DNA of 64,000 bases from WLMZ01 sp031410915. Its GTDB lineage: Bacteria; Actinomycetota; Acidimicrobiia; Acidimicrobiales; Ilumatobacteraceae. The position numbers and the translations under genes are program-made. Positions 1-8,547 of this stretch are shown in pieces. How positions within the stretch are numbered: position 1 is the stretch's first letter; the number at the start of each line of letters is the position of its first letter. Below the pieces are notes generated by a model. That model saw nothing but the letters and a program-made list of their open reading frames with translations, did no database searches and was not told the origin of the DNA. The DNA lies in assembly GCA_031410915.1 (NCBI GenBank), contig JANNZY010000086.1, positions 6,434 to 70,433 on the forward strand, given 5' to 3'.

Positions 1-66
1 CTCGCGCACGAGCGCGTCATCGTCGTAGTGGCGATGGCCGGTGACCCCGATCCGGACGCGCTTCAC
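1..66 (-). CDS. N-terminus of a SLOG-like protein (cut by window edge)
   Basis: Only the first 22 codons are present; the gene runs off the left edge. It starts at a GTG whose GTGA overlaps the TGA stop of the DUF2207 gene, so it is translationally coupled to that gene. The peptide begins VKRVRIGVTGHRHYDDDA. An early IGVTGHR segment is typical of SLOG-type Rossmann nucleotide-binding proteins. The start is well supported by the overlap; the family is inferred from this one motif. Confidence 0.5.
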   Translation of the reverse strand, partial: MKRVRIGVTGHRHYDDDALVRE

Positions 67-1667
67 GCCTTCGCCCGACCGGTGGGTGACAGGCTCTCGG
101 CAGCAACTGGCGCGCCGCCCAACGCGGCGGCGTACACGAGCGTGTCGCCAAGCGTCTTCACCTCATGCGCACCGGCCCGCGCCAGCTGCGCGTCGCTCTT
201 GCGCAGCCATGCGCCGTAGGCCGACCACCGGTCGCGGGCCGAGCGACCCTTCGCGCTGAGGCCCTGCCCGATCGCGGCCGAGGTCGCCATCGCCAGCAAC
301 GGGCCGACGAACACCAGTGCCCAGCCGAGGCCGACGCCGGCGATGATCGCGATCACGCTCATCGCGACCGCGGTGCCCGCGCTGAACAAGAACGGCACGC
401 GCCCACGCAGCAGGCCGGCCCGGCGGGCCTCGGCGAACAGCACCCGCTGCAGCGTCTTGTCGACGAGCGCCGCCTGGCTGCTGTGCCACACCGGTGGGCC
501 GGTGACCTCCGTCGGCCCGGTCCCGCTCGTCACGGGACGCAATGCGGTCAGCACGGCGTTCTCGAACTTCGTGTGGCCGCGCGCTTCGGCCGGCACGCAG
601 ATCGAGAACCGGCGGGCGTCGTCACCGCTCACCTCGATCACGTTTCGTCGCGCCAACTCCAGCAGCGTCGCAGCGACGACCGATTGTTTGCCGCATCCGG
701 CGTCGCCAACCACCAGTCCGGCGAGAGCGGGCTCGAGGTCGTCGGGACGCGTCGTCGCCGAGAGCACACTCGAGTCATCGGTGCGGGCGCGTCGGGCGGC
801 GGCACCGGCGCCCACGTCCCACAGTGCGCGGACCACGAAGTACAGCACCGGCACGCCGAGCAGCGCGGTCAGGATGATCGCAAACACCGGGTTGCCACCG
901 TCTGGAACAACTGGTGCGTTGAAACGTTCGCCGGTTGCGTCCTCGATGTCGGTGCGCAGCCGATCCCACGCATCGTCCACGCTCCCGTCGCGCATCGCCA
1001 GCCCGGCCAACGCAGCAGAATCGCCACCGTGCAGCACCGCAACCATGGACACAGCCGTGCCACCGGGATCGATGCCCACGAAGCGAACACTGCCGCCGCC
1101 CGGGTCCGTCTCGCTGCGGATCGATTTCATCTCCAGGAAATGCAGTTCGACGTCATCCGAGCCGTCCACGAACAAGCGACCGTAGACCGGAACGTCGCCG
1201 TACGTCACCCCGTCGAGGTAGCAGATCGCACACGGGAACAGCGCCCGATCGGAGTCGATCGAGTCGTTCGTGACTCCGGCGAGGGCGACGATCCCGCCGT
1301 CGCGATAGCGCGTGACTGCGCCGGGGAGTTCGAAACGAACCGTCGCTGTCGACGTGATCCGCACGCTCGCGTACCGGCCGATGTCCGCTGGCACCGCGTC
1401 ACCGTCCACCGTCAGCAACCGGCCGCCGGGCGGCACGCGGATGTCGAGATCGCGAGTGATGTCGTCGCCCGTGTCGTAGGTGATCGCGATCGACAGTCGG
1501 CCTTCGTCGTTGATCGCGCCGGCCCAGGTGATCGAGCGCAGGCCGTCGGCTGGGTTGCCGACATCGATCGGCTCCACGCCGAGGTCCAGCCACGCCAGCA
1601 ATGGCAGCAGACCCATCACCGCAACGAACACCACCGGCGTGAGGATGCGAACGACGCGGCGCAACAC
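63..1667 (-). CDS. DUF2207 domain membrane protein
   Basis: This is a 534-residue membrane protein of the DUF2207 (YciQ-like) family, whose function is not established. An N-terminal signal/membrane segment lies at residues 8-26. A long extracytoplasmic region (about 30-258) follows, with a Cys pair at 146/149. A membrane helix at 261-283 leads to a cytoplasmic domain whose ATLLELARRNVIEV segment (near 331-345) is typical of the family. Two further helices lie at 424-466. The start is a GTG one base after the stop of the upstream lipoprotein gene, and the end overlaps the next gene by GTGA, so three genes probably form one operon. Family assignment rests on architecture and local motifs. Confidence 0.75.
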   Translation of the reverse strand: MLRRVVRILTPVVFVAVMGLLPLLAWLDLGVEPIDVGNPADGLRSITWAGAINDEGRLSIAITYDTGDDITRDLDIRVPPGGRLLTVDGDAVPADIGRYASVRITSTATVRFELPGAVTRYRDGGIVALAGVTNDSIDSDRALFPCAICYLDGVTYGDVPVYGRLFVDGSDDVELHFLEMKSIRSETDPGGGSVRFVGIDPGGTAVSMVAVLHGGDSAALAGLAMRDGSVDDAWDRLRTDIEDATGERFNAPVVPDGGNPVFAIILTALLGVPVLYFVVRALWDVGAGAAARRARTDDSSVLSATTRPDDLEPALAGLVVGDAGCGKQSVVAATLLELARRNVIEVSGDDARRFSICVPAEARGHTKFENAVLTALRPVTSGTGPTEVTGPPVWHSSQAALVDKTLQRVLFAEARRAGLLRGRVPFLFSAGTAVAMSVIAIIAGVGLGWALVFVGPLLAMATSAAIGQGLSAKGRSARDRWSAYGAWLRKSDAQLARAGAHEVKTLGDTLVYAAALGGAPVAAESLSPTGRAKA

Positions 1668-1668
1668 G

Positions 1669-2313
1669 TCAGTTCAGATCCACGGCGATGACGGTGCCAT
1701 CGGGGTCGACGAACACGGTGCCGAGGCCGCCGCGGGCGTCCTCCAGGCGGAGGTACCAGCAGAGACCGAAGTCGTACGACAGACCGACGTCCATGTCGAC
1801 GCTGACCACTGCGATTTCTGGGAAGCGTCGTCGGAGGGCGTCGAGCATGCGCGGCGCCAGACCAGGGTCCACGGCCGACAACGGGAACGTCGGTGCCTCG
1901 CTGAACGACGGCTCGCCGACGTACAGGCCGTCGCCGCGCCGGTACGAAGCCGACACTGACAGCCCGGTCACGCCGCGTCGGTAGTAACCGATGATCACGT
2001 CGTCGCCATAGATGCTGAGTCGGGTGAGCATCGTCGGTGGCTCATCCGTCGCGGCCAGCGCAGCGAGTGCCTCGGCGAGCAACGTGCCGTCGGCCGGCTC
2101 GCTCGTCGGCGGCAGGCCGACGTTGTCCCGCGGCACGAGCGCGTCGAGTTGCGGCGAGTTGGTCAAGTCTGCCGGCAGCGTCGCGAAGGTCGGCTGGGCG
2201 ATGTCGTCCGCCGCACGCACGTCGATGGTCGCCGGCTCCGAACATGCGCCCAGCACGACCACAACGGCCACCGCGATCCCCGCGCCCCGAATCGCTCCGA
2301 CCCGCTGTCGCAC
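1669..2313 (-). CDS. Lipoprotein of unknown function
   Basis: This 214-residue protein has a classic lipoprotein signal: an Arg-containing start, a hydrophobic run, then VVLGAC with Cys 25 as the likely lipidated residue. The mature part shows no domain I recognise. The frame is open upstream to 2517, but that stretch is translated tandem repeat, so I place the start at the GTG at 2313. A CAAGAT -10-like box sits 6 nt before it (2320-2325 in reverse), which fits leaderless initiation. Its stop is one base from the DUF2207 start, suggesting that this surface protein and the DUF2207 protein act together. Confidence 0.7.
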   Translation of the reverse strand: MRQRVGAIRGAGIAVAVVVVLGACSEPATIDVRAADDIAQPTFATLPADLTNSPQLDALVPRDNVGLPPTSEPADGTLLAEALAALAATDEPPTMLTRLSIYGDDVIIGYYRRGVTGLSVSASYRRGDGLYVGEPSFSEAPTFPLSAVDPGLAPRMLDALRRRFPEIAVVSVDMDVGLSYDFGLCWYLRLEDARGGLGTVFVDPDGTVIAVDLN

Positions 2314-2340
2314 GCGCCGATCTTGCCACAGGACACCCGA

Positions 2341-2540
2341 CCCGCACGCGTTCGCCACGCGTGGCCGAGATGTTGCGTCGCCCGCACGCGTTCGCCAGGC
2401 GTGGCCGAGATGTTGCGTCGCTGCACGTACCGCCCACGCGTTGCCGAGATGTTGGGCCCTCCGCACGCGCCAGCCGCGCGTGGGTGATTTGGTTCGCCTG
2501 CCGCACGGCCCGCACACGCGTGGGCGAGATGTAGCGGAAG
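2341..2540. repeat. Five tandem 40-nt repeats
   Basis: Five consecutive 40-nt units start at 2341, 2381, 2421, 2461 and 2501. The first two differ at a single position; the last three are more diverged but keep CGCACG near the start, CACGCGTG- or CGCGTGG-like cores and a GAGATGTTG-like tail. On the minus strand the tail reads GCAACATC, a core also found in repeats near 10.6 and 28.8 kb. The array lies between the lipoprotein gene and the carotenoid oxygenase stop, and no CDS is credible across it. Confidence 0.8.
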
Positions 2541-2551
2541 GCGTCGCGGGG

Positions 2552-3916
2552 CTACGAGTGTTGTGGAGGGACCGTCATGTCGCTGACCCAGTTGCCATGG
2601 AAGCCGTAGGGGATGCGCTGCGGGAGCTGCACCTGGGCGATGTAGCCGCGGTCGAAGTCCTGCGCGTCCATGACGACGAGTGCGGCGGTCTCGTGGGGGA
2701 TGTCGTGGACGAACGTGATCAGGTAGCCGTCATCCTCAGCCGTCGAGCCTTCCCGGGACACGAACACGGGCTCGCCGGCGCTGCGGCCGACACCGTGGTC
2801 GAACGACCAGCGCTGGCCGGTCTGCAGGTCGTGCTTCAGCGTCGGCCACTCCGCCGCATGCTGGTCGACCTGGGCTGCGTAGCCGAAGCGGTACGGCTTG
2901 GCCGTGAGCTTTCCACGAGTGCGTGGGAACTCCTGTGGCGTGGTGTCGATGACGGTGATGCTCGACGTGCGCGTGACGGGGTTCAAGGTCCATCGCTCGA
3001 GCCGGGCGAGGTTCTCCTGGAACGGACCGAGCGGCGCGCTGTCGAACATCCGGTCGTAGACGCAGAGATCGATGATGACGCTGCCGTCGGCTGCGTCGTA
3101 CGCGTTCATCGGATGGAACGAGTAGCACTCGGGCACGTCGATCCAGATGATGTCGGCTGCTTCGCCCTCGCGCGGCAACAGGCCGACGCGGCTACCGGTG
3201 CCGGGCTGCCAGCGCAGCGGGAACGTCGACCCGTTCATCGCCATCTCGATGTCGAGCCGGCACGGGAAGTCGAACACAGCGGCGTACTTGCCGGTCAGCG
3301 ACATGTCGTGCAGCATCGTGGTCAGCGGCAGTGGGATGTCGACCGTCTTGCGTACCTTGCCGTCCGGCGCGACCACCACGTACTGCACGTGATCGAGCCA
3401 CTGCGGCAGGGCGTACACCATCGCGTGCATCTCACCCGTGTCGGGGTCCAGCTTGGGGTGTGCCGTGAACGCGCCGGGCAACGTGCCGAAGAAGTCGTTG
3501 CGGCCGACGGTTTCGAGTTCGTAGTTCAGCTCGACCGGGCAGCCGCCGGCTTCGACCATCGCCCACGTCGTACCCGCGAAGCCGCCGACGTTGGTGTTCG
3601 GGCCGCCGAGTGAGTCGTTCCAGTTCCGTCCGGCGATGTCGGGCTGACCGCGGTGATCGCTCAGTGACTTCGAGCCCACGAAGCGGTTGCGGTACCACTC
3701 GGCGTTGCCCTCGCGCAGGCGCACACCGTGCACCATGCCGGCACCGACGAACCAATGGTGCTTGGCCGGGTCGTCGACGTGCCAGGGGTTCGGTCCGTTG
3801 CGCAGGTAGCGGCCGTTCAGCTCCTTGGGCAGTTGGCCGATCACGGGCAGGTCGAAGGCGGTGACCTCGTCCAGAACCGGTGCATAGTTGCCTTCCAGAT
3901 ACATGTTCGTGCTCAT
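2552..3916 (-). CDS. Carotenoid cleavage oxygenase (RPE65 family)
   Basis: This 454-residue protein belongs to the carotenoid oxygenase family of Fe(II) enzymes, which cleave carotenoid or related alkene double bonds with O2. The four iron-ligand histidines of the seven-bladed propeller are visible: His153 in AHPK, His203 in LHDMS, His268 in FHPMNA and His440 in FHGNW. The N-terminal NGRYLRNGPNP segment is also typical. The length is normal and no signal peptide is seen, so it is probably cytosolic. A GAGGGG Shine-Dalgarno lies about 10 nt before the ATG. The gene is divergent from a TetR regulator with two operators in the 82-bp gap, so it is probably repressed by it. The substrate cannot be read from sequence. 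Confidence 0.92.
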   Translation of the reverse strand: MSTNMYLEGNYAPVLDEVTAFDLPVIGQLPKELNGRYLRNGPNPWHVDDPAKHHWFVGAGMVHGVRLREGNAEWYRNRFVGSKSLSDHRGQPDIAGRNWNDSLGGPNTNVGGFAGTTWAMVEAGGCPVELNYELETVGRNDFFGTLPGAFTAHPKLDPDTGEMHAMVYALPQWLDHVQYVVVAPDGKVRKTVDIPLPLTTMLHDMSLTGKYAAVFDFPCRLDIEMAMNGSTFPLRWQPGTGSRVGLLPREGEAADIIWIDVPECYSFHPMNAYDAADGSVIIDLCVYDRMFDSAPLGPFQENLARLERWTLNPVTRTSSITVIDTTPQEFPRTRGKLTAKPYRFGYAAQVDQHAAEWPTLKHDLQTGQRWSFDHGVGRSAGEPVFVSREGSTAEDDGYLITFVHDIPHETAALVVMDAQDFDRGYIAQVQLPQRIPYGFHGNWVSDMTVPPQHS

Positions 3917-3957
3917 CGAGCGACTCCCCTCAGACGTCCCGGGCTCTCCGGGGACGA

Positions 3958-3998
3958 CGTAACACTGTTACGTCGGTTGCTGCGTGTAACATTGTTAC
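3958..3998. promoter_or_regulatory. Two TetR-type operators in the divergent promoter region
   Basis: Two near-identical palindromes lie 27 bp apart, centre to centre. CGTAACACTGTTACG at 3958-3972 is a perfect inverted repeat around one central base. GTAACATTGTTAC at 3986-3998 is the same half-site pair. The second ends one base before the GTG of tetR and contains a TAACAT -10 candidate 6 nt upstream of it. The first lies upstream of the carotenoid oxygenase start. This placement fits autoregulation plus control of the divergent gene. Confidence 0.8.
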
Positions 3999-4670
3999 GT
4001 GAATGCTGCGATGTCAAGGCCGGCGCGCCGAAAAGTGTCCGATGGCACGGCCACACGCAACGCGATCCTGTCGGCTGCGGTCGACATCCTGCATCGGGAG
4101 GGCGCGGGAGCGCTGACGATGAGGTCCGTCGCGGCGGCGGCGGGCTGCTCGACCACCGGCGTCTACACGTGGTTCGGCGGCAAGAACGGCCTCGTCGAGG
4201 CGATCTTCGTCGACGGTTTCAATCGCTTCGGTGACGCGCTGCTCGAGGACCACGCGTCCCCGCCCGACGACCGCCACTTCGCGCGCCTTGGCGAGGACTA
4301 CCGGGCCTGGGCGCTGGCCAACCCGACGCACTACATGGTGATGTTCGGCGGTGCGGTTCCCGATTTCGTGCCGAGCGACGAGGCTCGCATCGCCGCGGTC
4401 GCGACGTTCGATCACCTCGTCGACTCGATGCGCCGGGTGATGGCGGAGCAACACATCGCGGGCAATCCGGTCGACATCGCTCATCACCTGTGGGCCGGCA
4501 TCCACGGCTACGTCTCGCTGGAGATCACAGGGATGGACCTGGCCGACGACGAGGCGATGCGCGCTCGCCGCTTCCGCAACGGCATGGCCCTGCTGGTTCG
4601 CGGCCTGCTTCCGTCGCCGTCGACTGTCGTGCGGACGAGCTCGGACTCCGTGTCGTCGCCGATCGGGTGA
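3999..4670 (+). CDS. TetR/AcrR family transcriptional regulator
   Basis: This 223-residue one-component regulator has an N-terminal helix-turn-helix of TetR type at about residues 17-66 (AILSAAVDILHREGAG, then TMRSVAAAAGCSTTGVYTWF). A C-terminal ligand-binding domain follows, with a WAGIHGYVSLE segment typical of TetR C-terminal domains. It probably represses itself and the divergent carotenoid oxygenase through the two palindromes just upstream. I take the GTG at 3999 because a TAACAT -10 box lies 6 nt before it; an ATG four codons later (4011) is an alternative. The ligand is unknown; a carotenoid- or apocarotenoid-like molecule would fit the neighbour but is inference. Confidence 0.88.
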   Translation: MNAAMSRPARRKVSDGTATRNAILSAAVDILHREGAGALTMRSVAAAAGCSTTGVYTWFGGKNGLVEAIFVDGFNRFGDALLEDHASPPDDRHFARLGEDYRAWALANPTHYMVMFGGAVPDFVPSDEARIAAVATFDHLVDSMRRVMAEQHIAGNPVDIAHHLWAGIHGYVSLEITGMDLADDEAMRARRFRNGMALLVRGLLPSPSTVVRTSSDSVSSPIG

Positions 4671-4695
4671 CCGGGTGTCCGCTACTGTTTCCTCC

Positions 4696-5919
4696 ATGTC
4701 TCCCCCGTGATCCGGCCCTGAGTCCACACCGCAGTCGACGCCGTCAGCCCAAGCACTCCGGCTGACGCGGTCACTCGCGTGGTCACTCGTCACCATTCGA
4801 GCGATCGACGAGTACACGGGTTTCCTCGCCCCAGGCCATCTGGAGCGGTTCCACGACGAACTGTCGATCTCCTACGGCTGGCTCGGCGTCGTGATGGCGA
4901 TGCCGTACCTCGGCGGTCTGGTGTCGAACGTCGTGCTGGTCCGCACCGACGGAACGGACCGCAAGCGGGTGTGCGTCGGCGGCGCGATCGTGACCGCGAT
5001 CGCGATGCTGCTGATCGCGTTCTCGACTGGGCTGGTCACGCTGTGCGCCGCGACTTTGCTGTTCGGCGTCGCGGTGTCGTGCCTCGTCGAGGGCTGCGAG
5101 ATCGTGCTCGCCAATGCGACCGAGGGACCGCTGGAACGGACCCTCGCGAGAGTCAACCTCGGTGGCACGTTCGGTGACCTGGCCGGGCCACTGGTCATCG
5201 CCGGCACGCGTTGGTTCGGCGTCGAATGGCGCTGGCTGTTCGGCGCGACGTCGATCGCGATCGCGGTCTACGCGGTGACACTGTCGCGCAAGACGTTCCC
5301 GCCCGCACGCGAGATCGTGGTCGAAGACGACACGCCTGCGCCGACCCCCATCCTGCGCCATCGCGCGATCTGGTGGCTCGGTGCCGCGGCGTTGATCGGC
5401 AACCCGCTCGACGAACCGTTCCTCGCGACTCTGCTCGCGTTCGTCGAGCGCGACCGGGCGATCTCCGGTGGCGCAGCACAGTTGCTCGGTGCAGCGTTCG
5501 TGGCCGGTGGACTCAGCGTGTACACCGTGCTCGTCCGCCATCTCGAGGCCCGCCACATCTCGACGGTGTTCACCCTCGCCGGGCTGATGATGGCGACGAG
5601 CGCGTTCGCGACGCTGTTCGTTCCCGTCTGGGCGATCGCGCTCGTGGGGTTCGTGCACTCGACAGCCCTGAACGGCCAGTGGCTCGTGCTCCAAGCCGCC
5701 GCGTTGCGTGTCGCACCAGGACGCGAGGGCTCGGCCGGCGCGCTGATCGACTCGATCGAATTCGTCAGTCTGGTCGTGCCCGTCGCGTTCGGCGTCGTCG
5801 CCCAGCATCACGGTCTGGGTTGGTCGATCGCCTGCTACGCGGCATGGCCGCTGCTCTACGTCGTACCCGCGGCTGGCCTGCGCCGAGAGCGGCTTCGATT
5901 CACTTCGCGTTCTTCGTGA
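4696..5919 (+). CDS. MFS transporter, in-frame TGA at codon 5
   Basis: The protein is a major facilitator superfamily member of about 400 residues with no clear substrate. It has many hydrophobic helices and a WRWLFGATS segment typical of the middle of the fold. The coding signal, including the first transmembrane helix (LTRSLAWSLVTIRAIDEY), runs back to 4711. The only good start is ATG 4696, which has a TACTGT -10 box 7 nt upstream, but codon 5 is TGA (4708-4710). The next ordinary start, GTG 4888, would remove helix 1. So the gene may be a recent nonsense mutant, hold a sequencing error, or use a rare start such as CTG 4762. The 3' end overlaps the convergent SRPBCC gene by 20 nt. Confidence 0.65.
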
Positions 5920-6382
5920 CGACTCCCTCGATCCGAGCGAGGGTCTTGGTCATCGACGTGATCGTCGACTTGCGCAACGGGCGGACAACGAGCTTCACCC
6001 GCTCCTGGCTGATGTCCCACGACTCGCGCACCTTCGTGCCGCCGTCGACGGGCTCCAACTCGTAGCGCCAGATGCGCCCGCCGGCAATCTTGGCGAAGAA
6101 GCTGCTCGGTGGCCGACTTTGCCAGGCGATGCGGCGGTTCTCGTCGAACTCGATGATGGTGCTCTCCATCGTGTAACCGACGCCGGCCTTCATCGACATG
6201 CCGAACTTCGAGCCGAGCGCAAGTCGCGTCGAACCGGCATTCGCCTCGCGCACCGTGCCCGACCCGTCGATGTCCTGGTGTCGGCTCGGGTCGGCGAGCA
6301 GGTCGAAGATCTCGTTCGCGGGGGCCGGGATGAATCGCTCTACTGTGGCGACGTCTTTCGAACTCGTTGCAGCTGATGTCAT
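5900..6382 (-). CDS. SRPBCC family protein (polyketide cyclase/dehydrase-like)
   Basis: This 160-residue protein has the START/SRPBCC layout: a first strand VERFIPAPANEIFDLLAD followed by a helix, a central antiparallel sheet, and a long C-terminal helix. Such folds bind hydrophobic ligands in a deep cavity; no specific role can be read. I place the start at ATG 6382, because a perfect TACTGT -10 box (6389-6394 in reverse) lies 6 nt before it. The frame remains open 10 codons further upstream. It is convergent with the MFS gene. Confidence 0.78.
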   Translation of the reverse strand: MTSAATSSKDVATVERFIPAPANEIFDLLADPSRHQDIDGSGTVREANAGSTRLALGSKFGMSMKAGVGYTMESTIIEFDENRRIAWQSRPPSSFFAKIAGGRIWRYELEPVDGGTKVRESWDISQERVKLVVRPLRKSTITSMTKTLARIEGVVTKNAK

Positions 6383-6439
6383 CCGCGCACAGTAGCGGTG
6401 CACGCCGCACACCTCGTTGGTCGAGGGAGAGGTTCACGG

Positions 6440-6545
6440 TCCCGCGGCCCACGCGTGTGCAGTTCGCTCCGCGGGTGCGACGGATCGCCCCCGCGTGGGT
6501 GGGGCGTACGGCGGGCGTTGCAAAGCACACACGCGTGAGCCAGGT
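6440..6545. repeat. Degenerate intergenic repeat, related to the 2.3-kb array
   Basis: This stretch between the SRPBCC and aguB starts carries about three degenerate units of roughly 40 nt. Each has a CCACGCGTG-, CCCGCGTGGG- or CACGCGTGAG-like core, resembling the units at 2341-2540. No ORF crosses it credibly. The unit boundaries are approximate. Confidence 0.45.
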
Positions 6546-6601
6546 GTGAGGGCAGGTATCGGGGGTCGGGGGGGAACGGGTGAGGGCGTAGATTGGGCGG
6601 C

Positions 6602-7483
6602 ATGCAGCAGGTCACGGTGTCCGCGATCCAGATGGCGATGTCGACGTCGGTCGACGAGAACATCGCCACGGCAGAACGCCTCGTGCGCCGGGCGGCCGCT
6701 GGGGGAGCGCAGATCGTGCTCATCCCCGAGCTGTTCGAAGGCCTCTACTTCTGCATCGACATGCTGCCCGAACACTTCGCCCGGGCGCACCCGATCGACG
6801 GCCACCCAACGGTGCAGCACTTCCGCCAGGTCGCTGCCGAACTGAACGTGGTGCTGCCGCTGAGCGTCTACGAGCAGGCCAACAACGCGACGTTCAACAC
6901 CGTCGTGATGATCGACGCCGACGGCGACCAGCTCGGCATCTACCGCAAGAGCCACATCCCCGACGGCGTCGGCTACAGCGAGAAGTTCTACTTCAACCCC
7001 GGCGACACCGGCTTTCGGGTGTGGAAGACGAAGCACGCGACTGTGGGCGTCGCGATCTGCTGGGACCAGTGGTTCCCGGAGGCCGCCAGGGCAATGGCGT
7101 TGCAGGGTGCCGAGGTGCTGTTCTACCCAACGGCCATCGGTAGCGAGCCCCCCGATCCGACGTGGGACTCGAGCGGCCACTGGCAGCGCGTCATGCAGGG
7201 CCACGCGGGCGCGAACCTGACGCCTCTCGTCGCGGCGAATCGAATCGGTCGCGAGGTCGGTGAGGGTGGCGCGCGTGAGATCACGTTCTACGGCAGCTCG
7301 TTCATCGCCGATCCGACGGGCGACAAGGTCGAAGAGGCCGGTCGCGGCGACGAGGTCGTGCTGACGCACACGTTCGATCTCGACGCGATCCGTCAGATGC
7401 GCCACTCGTGGGGCCTGTTCCGCGACCGTCGCCCTGATCTGTACACGCCCCTCATGACACTCGACGGCTCGACGACGCGATGA
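6602..7483 (+). CDS. aguB: N-carbamoylputrescine amidase
   Basis: This 293-residue nitrilase-superfamily enzyme hydrolyses N-carbamoylputrescine to putrescine, CO2 and ammonia. The Glu-Lys-Cys triad is visible: Glu43 in LIPELFEG, Lys116 in YRKSHIPDG and Cys153 in AICWDQWFPE. The length and the AICWDQWFPE motif are typical of plant/bacterial AguB. ATG 6602 follows a TAGATT -10 box by 7 nt, so the mRNA is probably leaderless. The stop overlaps the aguA start (ATGA), so the two enzymes of the agmatine route are co-translated. Specificity is supported by the neighbour as well as by the motifs. Confidence 0.93.
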   Translation: MQQVTVSAIQMAMSTSVDENIATAERLVRRAAAGGAQIVLIPELFEGLYFCIDMLPEHFARAHPIDGHPTVQHFRQVAAELNVVLPLSVYEQANNATFNTVVMIDADGDQLGIYRKSHIPDGVGYSEKFYFNPGDTGFRVWKTKHATVGVAICWDQWFPEAARAMALQGAEVLFYPTAIGSEPPDPTWDSSGHWQRVMQGHAGANLTPLVAANRIGREVGEGGAREITFYGSSFIADPTGDKVEEAGRGDEVVLTHTFDLDAIRQMRHSWGLFRDRRPDLYTPLMTLDGSTTR

Positions 7484-8499
7484 GTCAGCGCATGCCGGCC
7501 GAGTTCGGGCCGCACGAGCGCACGGTCATGTGTTGGCCGGCGCGTCAGACGCTGTACGGCGACTTGATCCCGCAGGCCGAGCACGCCCATGCCGAAGTGG
7601 CGCGAACCATCGCGGCCTACGAGCCGGTCTCGATGATCGTTCAGCCGGGCCCGAGCGTGGCTCGCGCCACCGAGTTGTGCGGCGGCCGGGTCGACATCGT
7701 CGAGATCCCGATCGACGATTCGTGGTTTCGCGACAGCGGTCCGATCTACGTCAACCGGACGGCGGACGACGGCTCGGTCGAGCGCGTTGCGACCGATTGG
7801 ATCTTCAACGGCTGGGGCTCGAAGTACGGGCCGTGGGATCAGGATGACCTGGTTGCCTCGCGATGGGCGGAACACAACGGCGACGCCACCACGCGACTCG
7901 ACACGGTGCTCGAAGGTGGCTCGCTCACCGTCGACGGCGAAGGCACGCTCGTCACCACCATCCACTGCCTGATGCACCCGAATCGCAACCCGGGTCTCAC
8001 CAAGTTGGACATCGAGGAACGGCTCGGCGACACGCTCGGTGTGACCACGGTCGTCTGGCTGCCGTACGGGCTGCATGACGACGACGACACCGACGGCCAC
8101 GTCGACAACGTCGCCGTCTACGCCCGTCCGGGCACCCTCGTCCTGCAGGGTTGCGACGACGAAGCGGAGCCGGACTGGTTGCGGTTGAACGTCAATGCGC
8201 GCTGGGCACGCGGGTCCCACGATGCCGCCGGCCGGTTGCTCGAGGTCGTGCAGATCCCAGTCCTTCCGTTCGTCGAGATCGGTGGTCGCCGCCGGCCCGT
8301 GCCGTACGGCAACTTCTACGTCGGCAACGGCTTCGTTCTCGTCCCGACGGCCGGGCACGAGGCCGACCCCGACATGCTGCAGATCATCGGCGAGCAGTTC
8401 CCCGGTCGCGAGGTCGTCAAGCTGGATGTCGGTCCGATCCTGGCCCACGGCGGCGGCGGCATCCACTGCATCACCCAACAGGTTCCAGCCGCACCGTGA
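7480..8499 (+). CDS. aguA: Agmatine deiminase
   Basis: This 339-residue peptidyl-arginine-deiminase-family enzyme converts agmatine to N-carbamoylputrescine and ammonia, the step before AguB. Typical motifs are DDSWFRDSGP near residue 80, the DDDDTDGHVDN segment with its catalytic His in the middle, and HGGGGIHCITQQ at the C-terminus carrying the catalytic Cys330. The length is near the family norm. The start overlaps the aguB stop by four bases. Together the pair makes putrescine from agmatine; no arginine decarboxylase is present in the window. Confidence 0.94.
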   Translation: MSQRMPAEFGPHERTVMCWPARQTLYGDLIPQAEHAHAEVARTIAAYEPVSMIVQPGPSVARATELCGGRVDIVEIPIDDSWFRDSGPIYVNRTADDGSVERVATDWIFNGWGSKYGPWDQDDLVASRWAEHNGDATTRLDTVLEGGSLTVDGEGTLVTTIHCLMHPNRNPGLTKLDIEERLGDTLGVTTVVWLPYGLHDDDDTDGHVDNVAVYARPGTLVLQGCDDEAEPDWLRLNVNARWARGSHDAAGRLLEVVQIPVLPFVEIGGRRRPVPYGNFYVGNGFVLVPTAGHEADPDMLQIIGEQFPGREVVKLDVGPILAHGGGGIHCITQQVPAAP

Positions 8500-8547
8500 T
8501 CGTGGGCTGCCGGTCGCCCGGTGCAGCGGCGGCGTTACCCTCGGGGG

